Below, piece after piece: positions 1 through 10,545 of a stretch of 64,000 nucleotides of DNA (positions within the stretch are counted from its first letter, which is position 1; every line of letters starts with the position of its first letter). Location of the stretch: contig JAGPYM010000023.1 of NCBI GenBank assembly GCA_020736575.1, positions 496,001-560,000 of the forward strand, read 5' to 3'. Under the pieces are notes generated by a model. That model made no database searches, was not told where the DNA came from, and worked only from the letters and a program-made list of their open reading frames with translations. Made by a program: the position numbers and the translations under genes. The stretch is from Thelonectria olida (taxonomy: Eukaryota > Ascomycota > Sordariomycetes > Hypocreales > Nectriaceae).

Positions 1-566
1 TCGTCTTTTTCCGCCATGAAGTCCTTATCGCCCCAGTAAGCGAGTTCAGAAAACGAGGGGCACAGCGAATTCGTAGCGTTGTCAAGCGTGCAGTACCCGA
101 TCCTGAACCCGAATAACAGCTTAGAGAGGCGACTCCATACGGAGTACGAATCGCATAGTACCTCTTGCTGGTCCGGCTCGTCCTTTCTCGACAAGCCAAT
201 CATGGCATGCCCAAATGAGCTTGTCCACCGTAAATGCTCCCAGTTCTCCGGCGTCCCTCGCCAACGAAGACGAGCTCCTTATCAGCCTTGACCATTCTGT
301 CGCATTCGCCGCGCAGTGTGATGAGCAATTTATGGACGGTGAGTTGCGAGCGGGAAGTGGGCGGCCGGAAATCGCTTGGGGATACAAATGCCGTACGTGT
401 GTGTATTAGTACGGTGTTGGATTTGCAATTCCATCTTCAAGATGCTTTTGGTGTCGAGCGCAATAACGATGCTAAGATAAAAAGACCGAGATACGACAGC
501 GACGATATCCCACCCTCGAAGAGGAAGAAAGCACAACAGTGTCGCAATAACTCTGAAGAAAACGAC
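1..566. other. Non-genic flank of the NLR gene
   Basis: Only short overlapping reading frames with no recognisable domain are seen. This is the 3' flank of the minus-strand NLR gene. I see no repeat or RNA gene here. Confidence 0.4.
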
Positions 567-3500
567 CTACGAAAGCGGCCCATTTCCTGAGAACTGCATC
601 ACTAATACACGACCTGAGCGGCAGCCAATAGCGACCGTCGATCCCGCCACGGCTGAACTCAACGGCCGATAATCCGGCGGAAGCCAAAGCAAACCCTTTT
701 TATCTTTCTCAATCCACAAACCGTCTGCGCTTATACCGTAGCCATAGCGGCTAACATCTCGTAGAGAAGCCTCACTCAGTAGTGTATCAATAACAGACGG
801 TAGATCCAAGTTCTGAACTCCAAGATCAGTAGACACACGAGAGTTAGTTATTGGATCGAACGAAAAGCGAGTTATCGGCCTGTCGACATTGAGCGTCTGG
901 AGGCAAGTGCCCGTAGCCGCATCCCAGATCTTGATTGTCTTATCGAGCGAACTCGAGGCGAGACGCCGGCCATCTGGTGAGAAAATGACTGATATCACCG
1001 AACTGTTGTGGCCCTTAAGCGTCCGGAGGCAGGCGCCCGTACCTGCATCCCAGATCTTGATTATCTTATCGCGCGAACCCGAAGCGAGCCGCCGGCCATC
1101 CTGCGAGAAGACGACTAAGTTCACTATCCAATCATGGCCCTCGAGCGTCTGGAGGCAAGCGCCCGTAGCTGCATCCCAGATCTTGACCGTCTTATCGTAT
1201 GAACCTGAGGCGAGCCGCTGGCCATCGGCCGAGAAGACGGTTGTGTTCACCGTATTGCTATGGCCCTCAAGCGTCTGGAGGTAAGCGCCCGTAGCCGCAT
1301 CCCAGATCTTAATTGTCTTATCGTATGAACCCGAGGCGAGCCGCCGGCCATCGGCCGAGAAGATGACTGAGTTCACCATATTACTATGTCCCTCAAGCGT
1401 CTGGAGGTAAGCGCCCATAGCAGCATCCCAGATCTTGATTGTCTTATCGTATGAACTTGAAGTAAGCCGCCGGCCATCGGCCGAGAAGACGACTGAGTTC
1501 ACCGTATTGCTATGGCCCTCAAGCGTTTGGAGACAAGCGCGGGTAGCCGCATCCCAGATCTTGATTGTCTTATCGCCCGACCCCGAAGCGAGCCGCCGGT
1601 CATCCCGCGAGAAGGCAACTGAGTTCACTGAACTATTGTGGCCCTCGAGCGTCTGGAGGCAAGCGCCCGTAGCCGCATCCCAGATCTTAATTGTCTTATC
1701 GTATGAACCTGAGGCGAGCCACTGGCCATCGGCCGAGAAGGTAACTGAGTTCACCCATTCGGCGTGACCCTCGAGCGTCTTGAGGCAAGTACCCATAGCC
1801 GCATCCCAGATCTTGATTTTCTTATCGCCCGAACCCGAAGCGAGCCGCCGGTCATCCCGCGAGAAGGCAACTGAGTTCACTGAACTATTGTGGCCCTCGA
1901 GCGTTTTGAGGCAAGCGCCCGTAGCCGCATCCCAGATCTTGATTGTCTTGTCGCCGGAACCCGAGGCGAGCCGCCGGCTATCGGCCGAGAAGACGACTGA
2001 GTTCACCACATTGCCATGGCCCTCAAGTGTCTGGAGGTAAGCGCCCGTGGTCGCATCCCAGATCTTGACCGTCTTATCGCCCGAACCCGAAGCGAGCCGC
2101 CGGTCATCCCGCGAGAAGACAACTGCATTCACCCTTTCGTCATGGCCCTCGAGCGTCTGGAGGCAAGCGCCCATAGCCGCATCCCAGATCTTGATTGTCT
2201 TGTCGCCGGAACCCGAGGCGAGCCGCCGGCTATCGGCCGAGAAGACGACTGAGTTCACCGTATTGCTATGGCCCTCAAGCGTCTGGAGGCAAGCATTCCA
2301 GTCCGCTTCCATAGGTGGCTTCGATATAATCCATTTCGGTGCTTCTTCCTTGAAAAGCTCTCTCACTAAGCTGCGGGCCGGACTAAACACAAGGGCTGAT
2401 GCGTAAACTTGCAGTGGTGCAATTTCTACCGCCCTTGTGTGGGAAAGAATAAATCGACACGCGTCTCGAAGTATCTCCCTCAGTTGTCGCGTCTCCATGG
2501 TTCCCTGCGAAAATGTCAGATTGTCCCTCGAGCCACATGGTATTATCTCAACTAACCACTAGAGCCTCGAGCTTCTGCATTGCCATGACTCCCGCCGACA
2601 TACTCCGCAGCAGACTAAGAGCTTCCAGCCAATAGAGATACTTCTCTCGGAGGAAGGTATTGATGGCGCCGCCGTCCTGCAATGCCTCGCCATGTCTCTT
2701 CCTCTGCGCTGGATTCGAGTCACAGAGATGGTCAACCCAGTAGATGCAAGAATATCGAGTTGAGGTCAATGGGTCAGGGTGGGGGGGCGTGACCTGATCG
2801 ATGGGGAATCCTGGGGCGCGTAGGCTGTAAATGTCACGTCGAAGGGTCCTTGACAGAGCCTCCAGCGACCTCGAGAACATGGCATAGTGCTGCTCTCTCA
2901 TACCAGAAGGAAAGAGGTAGGTGTTCGCTAACAAGAAGTCCCTGGCAGACTGGTGAATGATGTAGACAACATTGTCTCTGATTGTTAGGAAGGAGCCGCA
3001 CATGCTTGTGATCTTCGAAATGAAGCCATTCGATCTTTGAATGTTCGGCGGTAGCCCTGAGAGGTGTCCCAGTTCCTCCAAGTGAAGTGGGCGATATGCT
3101 GTGGTTACCGTCGACAGTACAGATCGACACATTTCAGGGTTCCGCCGCCCCAGCTTTTGGATCTGTTGCATTATTCGATCGTATAGATCTTCCAAGCCAG
3201 CAGGCATCTCCTTTATGACATCCAGTACATCCCAGATCTCCGAGACGTCCCGAAGCTCCTGACAAACCAAAGCCACCCAGAGGAACGTGTTATTAGCATT
3301 GGAGGTCAAGTGTTGTTCAACAGCATTGCGTGTTTCGTCGTCGTACGCTTTATCATGTGCCAATTGATTCACCACATGCTGGATATACGAGTGAACAGCA
3401 CCGGAGATCGAGTCATCATTCGACTCAAGTCTCAGCCTGACTTTCTGCGTGATCTTGTCCAGTTTCACCTCGATGTTTGGCCAGTTGCGGCTCGATAAAA

Positions 3501-5378
3501 CCCATTTGGCACGAAATAAGGAAGATGCCTGAGCGACAAAGTCGAGAAGCTGTCCGAGGCCCATCCTGCACTCATCAAGGGCATCGACAACTAAGACTAT
3601 ATCTTCTAAATTTGGATCTTTCAGCATGTCTGTGAGGATCTCCGTCAGAGACACCCAAACGTTGATGCCCTCGAATAGTTTCTCGCCCGCGGCATCGTAC
3701 TTAACCCGGACGTACGAAATAAGCGATGGTTGCTGGACAATGAGGAGGTAGATGAGACCGCGTAGCACAGCAGTCGCATTACTCAGTTGGGCCTCAGTGG
3801 CCTGACAGAAGAAATAGGACAGTCGCGTCGCGGACTCTTTCTCCAGCTCGTCGATGATGCCGCATAGGAGCATCGTCTTGCCTTTTCCAGGGTCGCCATT
3901 GATCCAAAGCAGCCGGCTTTGCGGATCGTCACGAAATCGCCGGAAGTCAGCGTGGTCGAGGATCCAGCGGTACGAGTCCCTGAGCAGGCCGCCCTTTGTA
4001 TCTTGGATGCGCTTCTTATCATCACGGGGATCAGTCAGGTACAGGTCCTTCAGACATTGCTCGTCCTTGTCGTCTTGGTATCTCCTTTCTTGAAGCCTGA
4101 TCTGGTTCTGAATAGCTGAATGGATATCACGAAGCCTCATCTCTTGAGAGTGTGCGGTCATGGCGAGATCCCCGAGGTATGACTTAACTCGTTCGCTATT
4201 ATATTGTTCCGAATCTCTTTTCACCATGTTCTCAGCGTCCCTGATCTCATTGAGTTGGCCATCCCAGTCATCAAGTTTGAACATGTCCCTCAGGAGGACA
4301 GCAGCCTGATTTCGGCGGTAGAGGCAGACGCTCTTTATCTGGTATAGGAGAAGTTCCTTGTAGAGCTGCACGACGTGCTTCTCTAGCTCATCTCGCAACC
4401 CTGCAGACAATTCATCGATCCTGTTCTCATCGAGAAGAAGGCACACTAAATTCCAGTACCACTCCATTCTCGATATGACGTAGGCGATTCCTTGACGATT
4501 GATGCTTGTCTCAGTGATTGGATTCGAGAGGATCTGCTAGTTGTCAGCGGGGATACTCCGTAGATCTTTGGGGTTGGGCAAGCCGATCCCACCTCTAGTC
4601 CAAGGCAGACGCCGACCCAGGCGAGGGCAGCTTCTGGAGCGGTCTGCACTGCCTTGTCAACTATTCCTCTCACAGCGGATATAGCTTGTAATCCATCTTC
4701 GATTCCTTGCTTGATGTCCGCTTGTCTCCGCGTCCGTTCCAGCCCGGCCTGGACAAGCTGCTTCATCTGGCACCATCTCGTCTCCTGAGTCTGTCCTATC
4801 TCGTTTTCCTTAGTACCCAAGGTCGCGGTCGAGTCATTTCTATGAAGTTCGCCTGACAAAATTTTCTCGTACGCTTCAACTGTTTTGGTCTGGCTCACTT
4901 TAAGTTCGTTATACGCCTGGTTCCAAAGTCGCTTTTGTAGCTCATGTGGCGACGTTTCGCGACCTGAAGAGGTGGGCGGGGAGGGTGTTGGCTGCCCATC
5001 CTTGACGTCGAAAACGCCATGCCAACGGTTCCCGATTAATGGTGCTACGATCTCTGATTGTTCTGGCGGCGGCGCCGCCGAAGATGTGTAGGGTTCAAGC
5101 GACGATGGCTGATAAGTAGGCACCGTTGTGAAAGGAACTGCGACTGAGGGTGCAGGGTTCGGTGTCAACGATGCTGGTTCCGCGGCCGAGGATGTGGGTG
5201 GTTCAGGAGGCAAGTGTCCGACCCTCATTTGGGCTTGTGGGCTCCATGGGGTGTGTCTGGGGCCGGTAGAATCTGTGGACGAGCCGACGGCGCCGCCTCT
5301 CTTCTTGGACGTCTTGGAGTCTGTTTTTCCATCAAGTTTGAAGACATTCTTCAATCTGTCGCAGAATCTTGAGGCCAT
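567..5378 (-). CDS. NLR protein: NACHT_N - NACHT - WD40 (three exons)
   Basis: Predicted STAND/NLR receptor of about 1567 residues. My model has exon 1 at 5378-4593, an intron at 4592-4537 (56 bp, CTGAC branch motif), exon 2 at 4536-2557, an intron at 2556-2505 (52 bp, GTTAGT...CTGAC...CAG) and exon 3 at 2504-567. All junctions are phase 0 and stay open. Residues 1 to about 150 are Pro/Ser-rich and probably disordered. About 155-285 match the NACHT N-terminal (NWD) region, ending in an LGLE/QILSNP junction restored by splicing. The NACHT domain has P-loop GDPGKGKT near 476-483 and Walker B VVDALDEC near 578-585. Eleven 42-residue WD40 repeats follow (about 993-1454), then a degenerate cap. 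Proteins of this layout (HET-E/HET-D/NWD class) mediate heterokaryon incompatibility or non-self recognition, and the propeller would be the recognition surface. There is no HET, esterase or PNP domain at the N-terminus. The 5' donor of intron 1 (GTGGGA) is weak. Confidence 0.88.
909..2294 (-). repeat. Tandem array of eleven 126-bp WD40-coding units
   Basis: Eleven head-to-tail units of 42 codons encode the NLR propeller blades. Each begins near the CLQTLEGH motif and ends at KIWDAATG. Units are nearly identical except at a few positions after GH and in the RRLASGS segment. Such homogenised arrays are known from HNWD genes, where unequal exchange and repeat-induced mutation reshuffle recognition specificity. 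Confidence 0.9.
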
Positions 5379-5585
5379 GACGTCGGTGAACGCATCTGAG
5401 GAGTAGAAATGATAGCTTGGCCGCTGACACGGGGAGGAGACGGTGGAGATAACATGTGATTGCCGCGGCGGCCAGCTGGTTCACCTAGCTCCCAAGGAGA
5501 ATGCGTGGTGGCGCCACCGTGCGGGGGGTGCTTCAACGATTTCGAGAAACCAGTCGCTCCCACGGAGGGGCCATGACCCACCCGT

Positions 5586-5730
5586 AATTGCTCTCCCACC
5601 ATGAATTTTGGTCCATTTCTGGACTCCCTTCACCGACTTTATTGGTACTTTGGCGCGCTTGCCAGGGCTGACAGGAAGCAAAATGAGTCGTATTGTGGAA
5701 ATTTTTGGTCCACTTCTGGCTGCTAGATTG
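5586..5730 (+). repeat. Dispersed non-coding repeat, family B, copy 1
   Basis: Two related motifs about 100 bp apart (around GGTCCATTTCTGGACTC and GGTCCACTTCTGGCTGCTAG) recur in inverted orientation near 62290-62424. The first motif with its flank recurs near 37056-37103. No coding content is recognised. Confidence 0.5.
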
Positions 5731-5734
5731 TCTC

Positions 5735-8351
5735 CCCAAGTTACCGGATTGCGAACAGCATACATACCGTTCAGAAATGCTCCAGTATGTACACTGATAC
5801 CCGGAGTGGTATGTAACTCTGCCGCCAATCAGCGCTCCCTTTCCATGCACTCTGACCGCCGTCCTGTCCTTAGAGGTGTTCATTTTCGACACCAGAATTC
5901 CGCAAATAGCTACTTAGGTCCCTTTTCGAACCCCCTGGTCAGTTCTTTACATCTGGATAACGACCCCACGGGTGACTTTGCAGCAGTCAGTGTAAAACCC
6001 GGGTAATTCAGCAGCGGATCCAATAGAGGGCATCGGCAAGTACGTACCTCTGGTTCATGTGTTATCCAATAGTGGTAATCTCACAGCGGTAAAGTTGTAT
6101 CTCCTACTTTATTGTTCTATATTGCCTCATCACTACCTATGCCGATGAGTGGTTTTACTTCCGGGGGTGGCTCACGGTTTTCCTCTTGGTTATCCTCGTC
6201 ATTTGGCAGGTCCCCGCGGGCCTCCTCCGACGGATGTGAATCTCAGCTACATCCATCTCAAGGCGCCTGGCCCTGTCCCTCTGTATCTGTCCTAGCCAAC
6301 TGGCGCAGTCAGCCATGGTCATGATGTGGGCTGGAGGCCATGTGGAGTCCTGCGGGGCAGGCGTGACTGTGCTGGACTCGCTGGAGGACGTGAACGTGAA
6401 GGCGGAAAATGATATATTCAAGGCTTATTGGTGCTGTAGCCGCAGAGGAACGACTTGAAAACTGGAATATCCGAGACTTGACTGCGTGAGATATGACGAG
6501 CTACTTGCAGAGACGAGCAATTGACTCCCGTGAGGCAGTTGCAGGAGGGAAGAACCCCAGTAAGCCCTGTGAGGCGGGGCGAGGTGGGGCGAGGTGGGGC
6601 GAGGCAGCAACGCTACTGGAGGTAGGCGCGGGAGCAGAATTGACATCAGTGAGCGCTTGATTCCAGGAATCCAGGAAGCTATTGGCGAACTTTTGTGCAA
6701 ATTCTCGTTCGAGTCTGGCGGTAAATCGTTTGACAGCTTCTTCAAATTTAGCGCAGAAGGCCCGAAACACCTTCAACTTGGCGTTGTACTCCTGCACGCG
6801 CTCGCGCGCGAGCCTATCGGCTGACTCGATGATGGAGACTGGTTGTCGTTCTGTAATCCAAGCAGGGTCGGGAGAGATAGGGGCCGGCAAGCTGGACTCC
6901 TTCGGAAGGCAGGCGGGCATTGCCGCCCGACTTTACCCCGCGCAGCCCGACTATGCCTCTATTGCTCGCCCGTGATGTGGTAGGAGCAAGCCAATAAGAA
7001 GCTCGATTGCAGAACTCACATGTTCCTCTATTTAAGTATTAAGTACCCCCACGATTGGAGGTTCGAGACCCGCTACTTGCAGCCGCCACAGCAAACTGCC
7101 GTTCAGCTCGCTCTTTCATCCCCAACTCAAAAGAACGAAAGTTACGTAAATCAAGGATAATGCAAGGTAACTTGCATTTCTTGCCAAGTCAGCAACTCAA
7201 CCCCTACGCTCGAGGTACTGCGCTAATAGAGGGCGCTACATTTAGTTAAAACGACATTAAGTGATCGGTCCAACTGAGTATATTGACAACTAGCTTGGCA
7301 ACTCTAACGAGTATCCTAAACCTAAGGGGAAAAGGGGAAGGAAAGGAAAAAGGGAAGCGAGAAGAGCTTCTTAGCTCTCAAGCTTGTGTGGGACTATCGG
7401 TTAGTCGAGAGTGCAAGCCTAGACCCCAACGGGCTTAGCCCTTTACATCGTAGATGTTATAAACAGCATCAAAACAATGGTACTTCAAGCCAATGGATGG
7501 CTTAGCATGTACGACACAACCGGGCAGAGTATTGGGCAACGGAACAAGTGCGGTGGTTTTATCCACTGCTGAATTTTTTTCTTTTTAAGTCGCCCTGAGG
7601 ACGGGTGCAAAGGAGCAGACGGGGCTCGCAAATTTGTGGCACGAGAGGTTCGCGAAAACACCGCAAAGATTGACGCCACATTGCTCCTACACTTTCTAGC
7701 ATGCAGGCATGAGATACCTCACCCGCCTTCGGGAGGACAGCTCAAACGCCGTCTTCGCCGCTCAACGCGACCTCGACTGTTGCAGCCACCTGGTAGTTAT
7801 CAGCCGGAAAATACATCGTGCCAGGGGATGTGGGGCAACACAAATTTCTATGGTGTCCTAAGGACTCTTTCGACTCTCAGAGGAGGGACGACGGATCGCC
7901 TGAACGTAAATGGTGGAGACAAGGGACATGGATCCACACGATTGTGTGCACAGACGCTACGGTCAAGGATGGCGAAATCTTTCGTGCCGCTGCAACAGCG
8001 TTTCTGGAGCCCGCCTGCATCGAACAGCATCAAGAGCATGACCCTGACGCAATAAATTGTGGATCCAGCGATGCGAGGCATCGTCATTTGGGAACCCAAG
8101 TGTGTTCTCCGCCTCCGAATCTGATGGACTGTTGCCATTCTCGTTCCAATGCCACGCAGGCAAATAAATCGGTACAAGACAGAGGCAGCCTGGTCTTGTG
8201 ACATTCTTTCATCATCGCCCCACACTCCAGGTTTGCTCCCCTTCCTCTATTTCCTCGCGCGGTCTGCCCGCGTATGACAACCTTAGTCGAAGTCGACAAA
8301 CTCATCGCGTCGCATCGCACTCGACAACGAGCGTGCCTCTCCTGTCTTAAC
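5735..8351. other. Long interval without a recognisable gene
   Basis: There are several open frames but no domain I can name. The longest (6920-6501, minus, 139 codons) has a charged, helix-prone middle part (residues about 40-90) and a Pro/Ala-rich tail. It could be a decayed retroelement gag-like ORF, but this is a guess. A frame at 7818-8060 (plus) is also unrecognised. A purine-rich stretch lies at 7322-7366. Confidence 0.35.
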
Positions 8352-9146
8352 ATGGCACAAGCAGGTCCACCGCAGCAACAATCCCTCCAATATCAATATC
8401 AGCCACAACTACAGCAAATTTCTCCTCAGAGTCTCACTAGGCCTCTCGGCGATGTCTCATGTACGGGCTTGTGGAAGACCAAGCCAAGCTTACGCATCTC
8501 ATCTTTCCTCGCCTGCATCGTCATCATCGGTCTCTGTATCCAAATCGCTATAGACTGGAGCATGCTTCCTATTTGCCTATTTGCCCCTCCGGTGCGTATG
8601 CTCGCCTTTTAACCTGTCTCCCCTCTCTAACTCTCCCCTCTAAGGCGGGCATCGCTGCGTTCTGGAACTTTATAGAGAGTGCATCTCTCTACTCGGACCG
8701 CGACCACCGTGGCTTCCATCCAGTCATTTGTATCGTCGTCGATCTACTCCTATGGCTCGGCTTCACGACCTCATCTGTCTTGATGGGCGTCTGGGGTATT
8801 GAAGAGGACGCTGATTACAGTGGTTGGTACATGAATCCGGAAGAAGCTGATGATTTCTATTACGCTGCCCTTGGCTTGGGCATTTTGGAAATGTTAGTAA
8901 CACGCCTGTATGTCTGTCTCTGCTGTCTCGCTGCTACTAACACCCCAACCCTGAAGACTCTTCCACATCCCGCTATTTGTCATGGCTTGCTACGAGACTC
9001 ACCACCGGAGCATACAGTCGCGCATCATCTATGTTCAAAGTAGACCTAATGGCGCTATTTTAATTTCTCCCCTGAGCTACCCTATTACCAATCAGCTGCA
9101 AGAAGGCGGTCTGCTCCAGCAGAACGCAGAGAATGACAGGAAGTAA
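8352..9146 (+). CDS. Four-helix membrane protein, unknown function
   Basis: Three exons give a coherent 225-residue protein: 8352-8591, 8645-8892 and 8957-9146. The introns are 8592-8644 (53 bp, GTGCGT...CTAAC...AAG) and 8893-8956 (64 bp, GTTAGT, TACTAAC branch, AAG). I chose the ATG at 8352 because it directly precedes a Gln-rich cytoplasmic tail (MAQAGPPQQQ) in a good context. An in-frame ATG at 8274 would add 26 residues. Four hydrophobic segments are visible: SSFLACIVIIGLCIQIAIDW, the IAAFW region, VICIVVDLLLWLGFTTSSV, and ALGLGILEM joined across intron 2 to LFHIPLFVMACYE. The layout recalls MARVEL-like fungal membrane proteins. I do not know a function. The gene looks intact. Confidence 0.72.
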
Positions 9147-9424
9147 ACTCGAGGTCAAAATATTTATTGCCAGATGTCATCGTTTGTGGTTAGTGATTTC
9201 GGCCATATAGTGTTGGGCTGGACCTAGAAAATATAGGGACCTTTCCGCTGTTGTCGCACTCCTTCATCTTCGATTCTCGTCGCTGGCAAGGGAGGGAAGA
9301 ACGTGCCGAGAAGCTCTTCGGCTTGTTCTACCTTGTCCTTGATCATAGATCCATCCCCCTTCTTCAAGGGTGGCACATCGCCCGTGGTGTCCTTGCTAGG
9401 TTCGAGATACTTGGCCGCCTTCTA

Positions 9425-9735
9425 GATGTTAATATCGTCCTCTTTAAGGTCCGCCATCGATCTAGGATATAAGTATCTATCGCTAAGTCTAACGCCAAGA
9501 TTATTCAAATGTCTAGCCCTATCTAGATAATCTTTGAAGGTAGTTTTAATAGCCTTCTGAGCTATACTAATGGCCTCTTCGAGGTCAGCCATCGCTCTAG
9601 TGTGTATCTATCACCAAATCGATTACCATGGTTATTCAACCATCTAGCCCGATCTAAATGATCTTCTGAAGTTGCCTTAATAGCCTCCCAGGCCACTTAA
9701 ATAGCCTCTCTAAAGTCCTCTATTACTCTAGTGTG
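9425..9735 (-). pseudogene. Decayed TPR repeats of a TPR-CHAT type protein
   Basis: Read on the minus strand, two degenerate 44-45-residue units are seen. One reads ADLEEAIS...KDYLDRARHLNNLGVRLSDRY, the other FREAI(stop)VAWEAIKATSEDHLDRARWLNN. This is the kinesin-light-chain-like TPR pattern that precedes CHAT domains in large fungal proteins. A TAA stop, indels and A/T enrichment show that it is dead. CHAT-domain remnants of the matching C-terminus lie at 17.3-18.4 kb and 30.7-31.5 kb. Whether they came from one gene is inference. Confidence 0.7.
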
Positions 9736-9969
9736 CAGGGTTCAAAGCCACTCCACGAAAACCCACATATGTATTCACATATGGATCCATATCAAATACA
9801 CTCCATTCCATCTGTCGGACCCGGAAGATGTAAAGGGCCGGGCCGAAGTAATGGGTTCAAATATGATAGAATTCACAGGGAAAATATGATGATTTTTAGC
9901 CTCAAAGTGAGGGTATTCAATTGATCAGATGGTCAGCCCGTGAGCTGTTGTGATGATGTCTGCGTTGGG

Positions 9970-10045
9970 GTTTTGATTTGATTTGATTTTATTCCGCCCA
10001 GGGGGAATACACCCCATAGGGCCTTTGCGCTAAGCTGCTTGCGTT
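9970..10045 (-). mobile_element. Possible LINE 3' terminus
   Basis: A short TTGATT-type repeat is followed by TTTATTCCGCCCAG. This resembles the end of the LINE at 24.36-24.6 kb, where a TTGA repeat is followed by TATTTTCCGTCCAG. I read it as the 3' end of a second, otherwise missing copy in the same orientation. Confidence 0.35.
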
Positions 10046-10125
10046 TCATACAGTTCTTCCATAATCACCCGAAGCCCCATAATTTTCCCTTCTCACTAAC
10101 TGGTCCAATCTGGTGTATAATGCCG

Positions 10126-10197
10126 TGACAGGCCTGCTTGAAGGCCAATTTCTCCAAGTGTTCAGCATCCTATCCTCAGCAACTGAAGCCCGGTCTG
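10126..10197 (+). repeat. Dispersed repeat, family C, copy 1
   Basis: About 72 bp, from TGACAGGCCTGCTTGAAGG to CAACTGAAGCCCGG, recurs as an inverted and slightly diverged copy at 21433-21507. No coding function is seen. Confidence 0.6.
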
Positions 10198-10330
10198 TCG
10201 AAATGAGATTGTATAATGTTAGTAGGGTTTGGTCTGAATAGTTAGCGCGTTGGGGTTGTGGATGCGGCCTTTTCCTGCCTTTACCCCGACCTCCTTAGTC
10301 AGCCCGGCTAGACCTGCGGCGACTGATACA

Positions 10331-10348
10331 TGGGCACCCGGGTGCCCA
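10331..10348. repeat. 18-bp perfect palindrome
   Basis: TGGGCACCCGGGTGCCCA is its own reverse complement. The half CCGGGTGCCCAAA is repeated about 30 bp downstream. Its role is unknown. Confidence 0.6.
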
Positions 10349-10545
10349 AACATACTGGCGCATCCGGGTGCCCAAATTATGTCAGCAGTCAGCCCCACGC
10401 TGGCCCCGCGCTCCACCTTCAGCGCGTTCGAGTGTGATTTCAGCGCCTAAGTCTTCTAGTGAAGGGTACTTCCAGGTGAAATAGACCCATTCTTTGATTA
10501 CTGCATTTAGTACGACACTATACCACACGAAATTTCAATATCACT

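Noticed and set aside
889..2406. Series of plus-strand frames reading VWRQAPVAASQIL over and over
   Set aside because: These are antisense shadows of the minus-strand WD40 repeats. The periodicity is that of the 126-bp units.
6501..6920. Helix-rich frame considered as LINE ORF1
   Set aside because: Lacks the ADAAR-like linker, RRM and zinc knuckles seen in the real ORF1 at 61-62 kb; left unassigned.
7020..7080. GGTTCGAGACCC resembling a tRNA B box
   Set aside because: No matching A box, acceptor stem or cloverleaf could be drawn; probably chance. The similar GGTTCGAGCC at about 62910 was dropped for the same reason.
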